Assembly: GCA_937927415.1 (NCBI GenBank)
Contig: CALBDS010000061.1
Coordinates: forward strand, 62,001-126,000
Reading direction: 5' to 3'
Length of the DNA stretch: 64,000 nt
Source of the DNA: an uncultured Rhodospirillaceae bacterium
Lineage (GTDB): Bacteria > Pseudomonadota > Alphaproteobacteria > Azospirillales > Azospirillaceae
Under the pieces are notes generated by a model, which saw nothing but the letters and a program-made list of their open reading frames with translations, searched no databases and was not told where the DNA came from. Below are positions 16,730-23,751 of this stretch, piece after piece; the first letter of the stretch is position 1, and each line of letters begins with the position of its first letter. A program made the position numbers and the translations under genes.

Positions 16730-17896
16730 ATGTTCGTGGCACTTCCTCACGACGGCGGACTGACGCCGCAGCGTCCGCAACTGACCCTCGGCAGCAAGAT
16801 CCGGATGATAAACTGGGGGCTGGTGTTCCTGGTCTGCCTGATCACCGGGGTCGGCATCGCCATGCTCTATTCCGCCGCCGGCGGGCAATGGGACCCGTGG
16901 GCCAAATCCCAGATGATCCGCTTCATCCCCGGTTTCGTGCTGATGCTGGTGATCGCGCTGGTGGACATCCGGCTGTGGATGCGGTTCGCCTATGGCATCT
17001 ATAGCGTGGTCTTCGTGCTGCTGATCGCGGTGGAGATCATGGGGCACATCGGCATGGGCGCCCAGCGATGGATCAACCTGGGCTTTTTCGTGCTCCAGCC
17101 GTCGGAACTGATGAAACCGGCCCTGGCCCTGGCGCTGGCCCGCTATTTCCACGGGCTGACGCTGGAACAGATCGGGCGGCCGCTGATGCTGATCCCGCCG
17201 CTGATCCTGGTGTTCGCGCCCGTGGGGCTGGTGCTGCTGCAGCCCAACCTGGGCACGTCGCTGCTGCTCATCATGGGCAGCGGGGCGATTTTCTTCGCCG
17301 CCGGGGTGCGCATCTGGAAATTCCTGCTGGCCATCGGCGGCGGGCTGGCGGTGATCCCCATCGGGTGGGAATTCCTGCACGATTACCAGCGCCAGCGCGT
17401 CTATACCTTCCTGGAGCCGGAAACCGATCCGCTGGGGGCCGGTTACAACATCATCCAGTCGAAGATCGCGCTGGGATCCGGCGGGCTGTTCGGCAAGGGT
17501 TTCATGATGGGGTCGCAGAGCCAGCTGATGTTCCTGCCGGAAAAGCACACCGACTTCATCTTCGTGGTGCTGGCGGAGGAGTTGGGCATGGCCGGGGCGC
17601 TGGCCCTGCTGTTCCTTTATTGCCTGATGCTGGTCTATGGCGTGGTCATCGCCCTGTCGTCGCGCAACCAGTTCGGGCGGCTGGTGGGGGTCGGGCTGAC
17701 CACCCAGTTCTTCCTGTACATGTTCGTCAACGTCGCCATGGTGATGGGGCTGATCCCGGTGGTGGGCATTCCGCTGCCGCTGGTGTCGTACGGCGGCACG
17801 GCGATGATGACGCTGCTGATCTGCGTGGGCTTCCTGCTCAGCGTGTCGGTTCACCGGGAAATCCGCATCCCGCGGTCGGGCATCAGCGATATGTAA
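16730..17896 (+). CDS. rodA: rod shape-determining peptidoglycan polymerase RodA
   Basis: A 388-residue SEDS-family polytopic inner-membrane glycosyltransferase that polymerises lipid II for cell elongation with PBP2. Recognised from INWGLVFLVCLITGVGIAMLYSAA, GAQRWINLGFFVLQPSELMK, VLLQPNLGTSLLLIMG, TDFIFVVLAEELGMAGAL and GIPLPLVSYGGTAMM. About ten membrane segments are expected. The ATG at 16730 includes a short cytoplasmic leader. Unusually, mreBCD and mrdA are not adjacent, so it is an isolated or second copy. Confidence 0.95.
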   Translation: MFVALPHDGGLTPQRPQLTLGSKIRMINWGLVFLVCLITGVGIAMLYSAAGGQWDPWAKSQMIRFIPGFVLMLVIALVDIRLWMRFAYGIYSVVFVLLIAVEIMGHIGMGAQRWINLGFFVLQPSELMKPALALALARYFHGLTLEQIGRPLMLIPPLILVFAPVGLVLLQPNLGTSLLLIMGSGAIFFAAGVRIWKFLLAIGGGLAVIPIGWEFLHDYQRQRVYTFLEPETDPLGAGYNIIQSKIALGSGGLFGKGFMMGSQSQLMFLPEKHTDFIFVVLAEELGMAGALALLFLYCLMLVYGVVIALSSRNQFGRLVGVGLTTQFFLYMFVNVAMVMGLIPVVGIPLPLVSYGGTAMMTLLICVGFLLSVSVHREIRIPRSGISDM

Positions 17897-17906
17897 TCCC
17901 CCCGAT

Positions 17907-17933
17907 GGGCGGGGGTGCCGGGCACCCCCGCCC
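17907..17933. terminator. terminator between convergent rodA and exported protein gene
   Basis: GGGCGGGGGTGC and GCACCCCCGCCC form a strong GC stem with a 3-nt loop, 11 nt after the rodA stop and 24 nt before the end of the opposing gene. Confidence 0.65.
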
Positions 17934-17956
17934 ACGGACGGTCCGCAGGCCGGCAA

Positions 17957-18502
17957 TCAGCGGATGGACCGGATGGTTCCGGTCCGGGGATCCATCTCCA
18001 CCATGGCCCACGACCCGTCACGCTGCTGGGCTTCGGCCAGGTAGCGGTCGCCATCCTTGTGGAAGTTGCGCACCCCCATGAAGCCGGCGGAACTGAAGCT
18101 GTTCAGAAGCGAGGTCTGGGTCAGTTCGGTCATGTTCTGGCCGCGCCCGCGCCGCGACTGCAGCGAATTGTCGTCGCGGACATCCATCATCACCCGGCCC
18201 GTCTGCCCGCCGGCACCCGACGAACCCGACCCCATCATCCCCTGATCCACGCCGCCGGTGGACCCATAGGTACCCTGGGGCATCCCGGTGGCATCCGTGG
18301 GCGGCTGGGTGTTGTTGACCGACCAGTTGTCCGCCCAGTTGGTGGACACGGGATCGGTCATGGTCACGCCCTGGCCCATGCCGTCCTGCGCGCCCATGGA
18401 TCCCTGGTCCATCATGTCCCGGTTCATGTCCTGCGCCAGGACGGGGGTCACGGCCAGGGTGGCGGCCATGGCGGCACCCAGCAGCATCGGTTTCGCAAGC
18501 AT
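17957..18502 (-). CDS. exported Met/Gly/Gln-rich protein of unknown function
   Basis: A 181-residue secreted protein. The ATG at about 18502 is preceded by AAAGGAGGACTCCG and gives a signal peptide MLAKPMLLGAAMAATLAV with cleavage near VLAQD. The next roughly 100 residues are low complexity, rich in Met, Gly, Asp and Gln (DMNRDMMDQGSMGAQDGMGQ). The C-terminal 60 residues are more ordered (LNSFSSAGFMGVRNFHKDGD...WAMVEMDPRTGTIRSIR), resembling a PepSY-like beta hairpin. I do not recognise a named family. Met-rich exported proteins often bind metals, but this is speculative here. Confidence 0.78.
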   Translation of the reverse strand: MLAKPMLLGAAMAATLAVTPVLAQDMNRDMMDQGSMGAQDGMGQGVTMTDPVSTNWADNWSVNNTQPPTDATGMPQGTYGSTGGVDQGMMGSGSSGAGGQTGRVMMDVRDDNSLQSRRGRGQNMTELTQTSLLNSFSSAGFMGVRNFHKDGDRYLAEAQQRDGSWAMVEMDPRTGTIRSIR

Positions 18503-18611
18503 CGGAGTCCTCCTTTTTGTGGTGGCGCGGATGCGCCGGACACGTCGCTTGTTCAACACCGCCGCCTCCGGTCTGGTTTCCTACCTCTTTTGAATGAGGC
18601 CGCTCATGAGG

Positions 18612-18637
18612 GGAACCACGGGGCGGAAGCGGATGTT
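18612..18637 (+). promoter_or_regulatory. candidate EcfG-type promoter for DUF1328 gene
   Basis: GGAAC (18612-18616), 17 nt, TGTT (18634-18637), 62 nt before the DUF1328 start. The spacing is within the EcfG range and the C of CGTT is replaced by T. DUF1328 genes are common members of alphaproteobacterial general-stress regulons, which supports the call. Confidence 0.45.
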
Positions 18638-18698
18638 GACCCTTGCAGAAACGCCGCTGCCGTACGGCGCGGGGTCGATCCCGGTAAGGAGACAGATC

Positions 18699-18863
18699 AT
18701 GCTCTATTGGGCCTTGGTGTTCCTGGTTGTCGCCCTGGTGGCGGGTGCATTGGGATTTGGCGGGGTTGCTTCGGCGTCCGCCGGTATTGCCCAGGTTCTG
18801 TTCTTCATCTTCCTGGTTCTTTTCGCCGCCAGCCTGATTATGGGATTCGTCCGCCGCCGCTAG
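18699..18863 (+). CDS. DUF1328 (YtjA-like) small membrane protein
   Basis: A 54-residue protein, MLYWALVFLVVALVAGALGF...LIMGFVRRR, with two transmembrane helices and a basic C-terminus, the full pattern of DUF1328/YtjA. A GTAAGGAG ribosome site lies 7 nt before the ATG at 18699; the longer frame from 18594 is not used. Homologues are abundant stress-induced membrane peptides of unknown mechanism. A candidate EcfG promoter precedes it. Confidence 0.9.
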   Translation: MLYWALVFLVVALVAGALGFGGVASASAGIAQVLFFIFLVLFAASLIMGFVRRR

Positions 18864-18885
18864 GCCGGTTTTTCGGCGCGCATCC

Positions 18886-18925
18886 AAAAAACGGCAGCGC
18901 CCCCATCCGGACGCTGCCGTTTTTT
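18886..18925. terminator. bidirectional rho-independent terminator
   Basis: AAAAAACGGCAGCG, a 12-nt loop, then CGCTGCCGTTTTT: a classic intrinsic terminator in both directions between the DUF1328 gene and the convergent ECF sigma gene. Confidence 0.9.
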
Positions 18926-18935
18926 ATGGATGCAA

Positions 18936-19550
18936 TCACGCCGCGTCCTTGGCCGTGTCGGCCGGTGAATACCCCTCCATCAGCAGGCGCAGGGCGCGGC
19001 GACCGCGGGACAGGCGGGATTTCACGGTGCCGATGGAGATTTTCAGGATCTCCGCCGCCTCGCCATAGCTGATGCCCTCCAGCCCGATCAGCAGCACCAC
19101 CTCGCGCTGTTCGGTGGGCAGAAGCTGCAAGGCACGGCGCAGGTCGCGCAATTCCAGCCGGTCCATCTGCGATCCCGGCGCCGATCCGATGGCGGCCTGC
19201 GCCTCGTCATCGATGTCCACCACCGTCTGGCGGCGGCGGATGCCGTTGATGTGCAGATTGCGCAGGATGGTGAACAGCCAAGCCCGCAAATTGGTCCCCG
19301 GCTGCCACAGGTGCAGCCGGCTCAGCGCCCGTTCCAGGCATTCCTGGACCAGATCGTCGGCCAGAACCGCATCGCGCACCATGGCGCGGGCAAAGCGGCG
19401 CAACCGGGGAATCTCCTGTTCGATCTGGCCGACGATGGCCGATGGCGACGGGGCGTCACCGGCGGCGGCGGGCGGCGGAGAGGTGGTGTTCAGCGGACTG
19501 CACACTGCATGCCTCTGCGTCCGGCCGGCTTCTGCGTGCAAAGAGCGCAT
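18936..19550 (-). CDS. ECF-type sigma factor (possibly EcfG-like)
   Basis: A 204-residue sigma-70 family protein. Region 2 is RLRRFARAMVRDAVLADDLVQECLERAL with LHLWQPGTNLRAWLFTILRN. Region 4 is LQLLPTEQREVVLLIGLEGISYGEAAEIL...GTVKSRLSRGRRALR. The LHLW-PGT-LRAWLFTI wording resembles EcfG/ECF15 sigma factors of the general stress response. No anti-sigma gene (nepR or zinc-binding) is adjacent, so this is unproven. The ATG at 19550 follows GGGAG; the frame extends to 19706 without good coding character. The first 40 residues are probably flexible. Confidence 0.88.
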   Translation of the reverse strand: MRSLHAEAGRTQRHAVCSPLNTTSPPPAAAGDAPSPSAIVGQIEQEIPRLRRFARAMVRDAVLADDLVQECLERALSRLHLWQPGTNLRAWLFTILRNLHINGIRRRQTVVDIDDEAQAAIGSAPGSQMDRLELRDLRRALQLLPTEQREVVLLIGLEGISYGEAAEILKISIGTVKSRLSRGRRALRLLMEGYSPADTAKDAA

Positions 19551-19971
19551 GACATCTCCCAGCAATTCAAACGCGGTCACTGAATGGTAAATAAGATCGA
19601 CCGGCGCCGTTGCCATTGATAAAAAGGCTGAATACCCTGAACCACCCCCTGTCTTATTGCCTAAGTCATGGATTACACCGACTGGTGCGAAAGTCTGTGG
19701 CACCACCGAAGATCAGTTTTATTGCATGACAGAGCATCCATCTTTGCATCACAGGATGGAATCACCATGGGAAAGTCATGGGACAGGCCATTATCCCAAA
19801 TCCATTGGTTCAGAATGGGGTTTTGCGGGTACAGCGCCTTTCCGCCGTCGCCAGCAATGGGTGCTCCATCCGTGGTCTTACCCTGCCCGGCCTACCCACA
19901 GCACGCCTCTGTTCCCTGTATGACCAAAGGCTGGAGGGATGCCGGGCGCAGCCACAGGAAACCCATCCGCT
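19551..19971. other. intergenic region between ECF sigma and lytic transglycosylase genes
   Basis: 421 nt with lower GC in the middle. Short open frames on the plus strand have no ribosome site or recognisable product. It should contain the divergent promoters; no GGAAC-type autoregulatory promoter for the sigma gene was found. Confidence 0.45.
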
Positions 19972-20871
19972 ATGAAGCACTGGATCGCTGCCTGCCTTGC
20001 CGGGGTCATGGCCGGCGGTGCGCCCACCGTGGCCGCCGCCGGTCTGATGGAACGGGAAATCGCCGCCCTGGAGGCGCTGGCCGCCAAGGGCAGCCCCCGC
20101 GCCCGCCAGGAACTGGAAAGCCGTCTGACCCAGGATGACAAACGCGGCCGTGTGCGGCAGGCCTATTGCGCCGCCGTGCGGGAACGGATTCTGTCGGGCC
20201 GCGGCCAGGGCAGCCGCCGCGTGACCATCGCCCTCAACCGGGAAAAGACGGATGTGGTGTCGCTGGGCAAAAGCGGCGGAAAACCGGCCCTGCCGGTCCG
20301 CTGCGCTTCATCCCTGGCCCGGTCGGCGTCGGGGCGGGCGATGATGGTGCCGTCGCCCCCGCCCGCCGCCATCAAGGCGCTGGTCCACAAGATGGCCCCC
20401 ACCTATGGCCTGGACCCCGATCTGGTGCTGGCGGTGATCGCGGTGGAATCCAATTTCCGCGCCGGGGTGGTGTCGGAAAAGAACGCCATGGGCCTGATGC
20501 AGTTGATCCCGGAAACCGCCGAGCGTTTCGGCGTGGCCAACGTCTTCGACGCCGAGGACAACATCCGCGGCGGCATGAAGTATCTGCGCTGGCTGCTGGC
20601 CCATTTCGACGGGGACGTCACCCTGGCCCTGGCCGGCTACAACGCCGGCGAAGGCGCTGTGCGGCAGTACGGCGGCATCCCCCCCTACCGCGAAACCCAG
20701 GATTATGTGGTGAAGGTCCACAGCCTGTACCGCCCGGTGCGGCACCCCTTCGACCGTTCGGCGGCGCGCTCGGCCGACCTGTCGCCCAGCCGTTCCGCCG
20801 GGCGTCCGGCGGGTGGAGGGCGGGAACTGGTGGCGGAGCTGTCCTTCGCCACCCCGCGGCGGGACCGCTGA
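19972..20871 (+). CDS. lytic transglycosylase (SLT domain), exported
   Basis: A 299-residue protein with signal peptide MKHWIAACLAGVMAGGAPT. A C-terminal SLT domain (about residues 130-245) shows the catalytic Glu in LVLAVIAVESNFRAGVVSEKN, then AMGLMQLIPETAERFG, NIRGGMKYLRWLL and LALAGYNAGEGAV. It cleaves peptidoglycan glycan strands to 1,6-anhydro products. The middle region has an extra helical segment with two Cys. The ATG at 19972 was preferred for the signal peptide; 19939 is an alternative. The C-terminus is Ser/Arg/Gly-rich. Confidence 0.93.
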   Translation: MKHWIAACLAGVMAGGAPTVAAAGLMEREIAALEALAAKGSPRARQELESRLTQDDKRGRVRQAYCAAVRERILSGRGQGSRRVTIALNREKTDVVSLGKSGGKPALPVRCASSLARSASGRAMMVPSPPPAAIKALVHKMAPTYGLDPDLVLAVIAVESNFRAGVVSEKNAMGLMQLIPETAERFGVANVFDAEDNIRGGMKYLRWLLAHFDGDVTLALAGYNAGEGAVRQYGGIPPYRETQDYVVKVHSLYRPVRHPFDRSAARSADLSPSRSAGRPAGGGRELVAELSFATPRRDR

Positions 20872-20893
20872 CCGCCGTTCCCGAACGCCCGGA

Positions 20894-21736
20894 TCAGCCG
20901 AACAGCGCGTCGATCGATGACTGGTCCAGGGGCGACGGGGCGTTCTCCTCCTCCGGCGGCGGGGCGGCGGTCGGGGTAGATGCGGCGGCGGCCGTTTCGA
21001 GGGCCGGTGCCGGGGCGCAAGGGGCCACCGCCTCCCCGTTCAGCAGACGGTCCACATCGTCCTGATTGACACCGTTGTCGGTGGGGCCGTTCAGAAGATG
21101 GGCGTCGGGGCGGGTGTCCACCGGGCCGGCGGGCAGGTCCTTGTGCTCGACCTCCACCACGCCCCAGATTTCCATGATCGCCATGATGCGCTGTTCGATG
21201 TAGCGCAGCGCGTTCACCACCTTGGTGGTGCGCTGGCCGGTCAGGTCCTGGAACGAGCAGGCGGTGAAGATGCTCATCACCTCCCCGTCCAGAATATCGC
21301 ACAGGGCCGCCGGCGCCCCGGCGGTGCGCAGCTTGCCCGCCGCATCCATGATGTGTTCGGCGGCGTTCAGGATTTCGAAGGACGCCCGCTCGGTGGACAG
21401 GACGATGGCGTCCAGTTCGTTGGCGGCGGTGGTGATGCGGTCATCCTCCGCCTCCTTGGGCCGGATGGCGGCGATTTCGCGCCGCGCCTGGGAGATGGAG
21501 GCGCTCATATCCTGGAGTTCGTGGCGCAGGACCGTGATGTGCCGCACCGCCTGCGACGCCGCTTCGTGCTCCAGCCAGGCGTTGCGAAGCTGGGCGATCA
21601 GCCCCTGCACCTCGTCGATGCCCATGCTGCGGGCGCGGCGGGCGTGCTCGTCCAGAAAGGCCCGGCCCTTGGGCGTGCGGGAGATGAAGGCCGCAATCTG
21701 CCGGTAATCCTCATCGGGAAGAGCAACGGTATCCAT
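20894..21736 (-). CDS. cheZ: CheZ-family CheY-P phosphatase
   Basis: A 280-residue protein starting MDTVALPDEDYRQIAAFI. Its long helical hairpin contains the CheZ active-site motif CSFQDLTGQRTTKVVNALR (catalytic Gln in the second helix). After a Pro/Ala-rich linker of about 55 residues the C-terminus ends SPLDQSSIDALFG, a CheY-P-binding peptide like that of CheZ. It dephosphorylates CheY-P to reset flagellar switching. It stands alone, without a che operon. TTGGTTA-type repeats 250 nt upstream could be CtrA half-sites. Confidence 0.88.
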   Translation of the reverse strand: MDTVALPDEDYRQIAAFISRTPKGRAFLDEHARRARSMGIDEVQGLIAQLRNAWLEHEAASQAVRHITVLRHELQDMSASISQARREIAAIRPKEAEDDRITTAANELDAIVLSTERASFEILNAAEHIMDAAGKLRTAGAPAALCDILDGEVMSIFTACSFQDLTGQRTTKVVNALRYIEQRIMAIMEIWGVVEVEHKDLPAGPVDTRPDAHLLNGPTDNGVNQDDVDRLLNGEAVAPCAPAPALETAAAASTPTAAPPPEEENAPSPLDQSSIDALFG

Positions 21737-22067
21737 GGTCACGCCATAACTCCTGGATCGGGCCGCGGGGGAGGTGAGGATCGGGCGCCCAGCCGACACA
21801 GAATGATATTTCCTGAATAACGCCGCCAAAACAACCATGAACCCCTGACGAAGGTCAGACCTCCCGGCCGGGGCCGTGGCTCTGCGGGGGGCGGCGGGGC
21901 CGGGATTGAGACGCATAGTACGCAACAGACCGCCGCCGGCCCTGCGTCACGCCGCCGCAATCACAAAAAATAACCAAAACGGCGTAGTCCTTGGTTAATG
22001 CTTTGGTTACCCCCTGGCCCCTAAAGTCCGTGTCAGAGCTTGTCTCTCGGGAATAAGGAACCAGCGG
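21737..22067. promoter_or_regulatory. divergent intergenic region with AACCAA repeats
   Basis: 331 nt between divergent cheZ and the 108-residue gene. Around 21970-22010 there are three related blocks, TAACCAAA, TTGGTTAA and TTTGGTTAC. On the minus strand TTAACCA resembles the CtrA half-site TTAACCAT. CtrA controls motility genes in many alphaproteobacteria, so this is a plausible regulatory patch. The evidence is motif resemblance only. Confidence 0.35.
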
Positions 22068-22394
22068 ATGCCCAAGGCTGCCGACGTCGATACCATCGAA
22101 CGGACGTCCATCGTTTCCTATAGCTTGCTGAAGGAACTGCATGGCGTTCTCGCCCACCCCCAGACACCCGACGACGTGACGCTGGGGATGCTGATGGGGC
22201 TGGCCATGTTCCTGGACGACACCGTGGGGCCGATGCGCGCCCAGCGGCTGATGTCCGAAGCCCCCACCATCGTCCTGAAAACCGATGCCCACGTCACCGC
22301 CGACCAGATACAGCGGGTGATGCCCGTTCTGCGGGCTTTCGGCGATCATCTCAAGGATATCCGTCAGCCGTCGGAGCGCGCCCCCACCGCCTGA
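22068..22394 (+). CDS. uncharacterised small protein (108 aa)
   Basis: MPKAADVDTIERTSIVSYSL begins a soluble, largely helical protein with no membrane segment. It contains LGMLMGLAMFLDDTVGPMRAQRL in the middle and ends in a polar tail. A ribosome site of the AAGGAA type lies about 8 nt upstream. I do not recognise the family. It is divergent from cheZ and may be co-transcribed with the following coiled-coil membrane protein. Confidence 0.7.
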   Translation: MPKAADVDTIERTSIVSYSLLKELHGVLAHPQTPDDVTLGMLMGLAMFLDDTVGPMRAQRLMSEAPTIVLKTDAHVTADQIQRVMPVLRAFGDHLKDIRQPSERAPTA

Positions 22395-22493
22395 CCGCAG
22401 GGGATGGGCGCTTGACGGCGGCACGCTTTGGGCCGATCCTGGCCCCACGAGATGCCCCGCAACCGGCCGACGCCCTTTTCGTCCCCGTGACCC

Positions 22494-22805
22494 ATGGATT
22501 GGCTGACCGCCCTTGCCATCGTCACCATCGCCGCCGGCACCACCATCAGCGTGGTGGTCCTGGTGGCGGTGGGATCCATCCGGCGCAGCCTGAATGAAAA
22601 CGGGGTGCGGCAGGCCCAGCACATTCGCACCCTGCGCGACACCATCGCCACCCTGACCCGCCAGCAGCAAGACGCCGACACCCGCATCCAGGCGCTGCTG
22701 GAAGCCAACCGCCGCATGACCGAGGAGTTGGCCGCCCTGAGCCAGCGGGTGACCGATACCGACGGCGCTCCGCGCACCGGCGGGTCGCCCCGTCTGCTGC
22801 ATTGA
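22494..22805 (+). CDS. single-pass membrane protein with cytoplasmic coiled coil
   Basis: 103 residues: one N-terminal transmembrane helix (ALAIVTIAAGTTISVVVLVAV), then a charged helix of about 55 residues with heptads (VRQAQHIRTLRDTIATLTRQQ...ALLEANRRMTEELAALSQRV). The topology suggests a membrane-anchored coiled coil. No family was recognised. It lies 99 nt after the preceding small gene on the same strand. Confidence 0.65.
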   Translation: MDWLTALAIVTIAAGTTISVVVLVAVGSIRRSLNENGVRQAQHIRTLRDTIATLTRQQQDADTRIQALLEANRRMTEELAALSQRVTDTDGAPRTGGSPRLLH

Positions 22806-22910
22806 CCGGGACGAAGAGGCGGGGGGAACGGCATCTTCCCCGATTTTGCATTTGCGGCCGGTTTCCCCGATAGTGGCTGTCCCTGACACGACAGACCGCC
22901 GCACCGTTCC

Positions 22911-23744
22911 ATGACCTTTCCCGACCGTGACGCCGAACGTGCCCGTTGGACCGCCAGTGCTGCCGCGTGGGAACGCTGGGCCGATCCCATGGCCGATCTG
23001 GCCGACCGCATCAACCAGCCGCTGCTGGACGCCGCCGGTGTCGGTGCGGGCGACCGGGTGCTGGATCTGGCGTCCGGGGCCGGGGAACCGGCGCTGAGTG
23101 CCGCCCGGCGGGCGGTTGCCGGTGATGACGGGCTGGTGGTGGGCACCGATCTGGTGCCGGCCATGGCCGCGGGTGCGGCCCGGCGGGCGGCGGCGGGCGG
23201 GGCCGTGGCATCCTTTGCCGCCGCGGACATGACCGCCCTGCCCTTTGCCGGCGGATCGTTCAGCCGGGTGGTGTGCCGCTTCGGCATCATGTTCGTCCCC
23301 GCGGCCGACACCGCCCTGGCCGAGGTGCGGCGGGTGCTGCGCCCCGGCGGCACCGCATCGTTCATGGTGTGGGGACCGCTGGCCGGCAACGGCCTGCTGC
23401 GCACCATCGAAGAGGCGGTGGATTCGGTTCTGGGGCCGGACGAGGGGCCGGGGTTGGGGCCGCTGTTCCGTTACGCCGCCCCCGGCAGCCTGGAAAGCGC
23501 CATGATCGCGGCCGGCTTCCAAGCCGTGACCGCCGCCCCCCTGACACCGGAAGGCAAGGCCCGCGCCGGTGTCCCCTTCTGGAAGGCGCAGTTGGAGATG
23601 AGCTTCGGCACCCGTCTGGACGGGCTGGACACCGACCGGCGGGCGGCGGTTGAGGCGGCGGTGGACGCCCGTTTCCGCACGCAGGCGGTGGACGGGATCA
23701 TTCCCCTGCCCGTCCACATCCGCATCGTCACCGGAACCGCCTGA
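22911..23744 (+). CDS. class I SAM-dependent methyltransferase
   Basis: A 277-residue UbiE/COQ5-like methyltransferase. Motif I is DRVLDLASGAGEPALSAARR, followed by GLVVGTDLVPAMAAGAARRA (motif II acidic end), AADMTALPFAGGSFSRVVCRFGIMF and RRVLRPGGTASFMVWG. It lacks membrane segments. The substrate is unknown; the nearby genes give no pathway. The start MTFPDRDAERARW is preceded only by a weak ribosome site. Confidence 0.9.
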   Translation: MTFPDRDAERARWTASAAAWERWADPMADLADRINQPLLDAAGVGAGDRVLDLASGAGEPALSAARRAVAGDDGLVVGTDLVPAMAAGAARRAAAGGAVASFAAADMTALPFAGGSFSRVVCRFGIMFVPAADTALAEVRRVLRPGGTASFMVWGPLAGNGLLRTIEEAVDSVLGPDEGPGLGPLFRYAAPGSLESAMIAAGFQAVTAAPLTPEGKARAGVPFWKAQLEMSFGTRLDGLDTDRRAAVEAAVDARFRTQAVDGIIPLPVHIRIVTGTA

Positions 23745-23751
23745 TCCTCCT

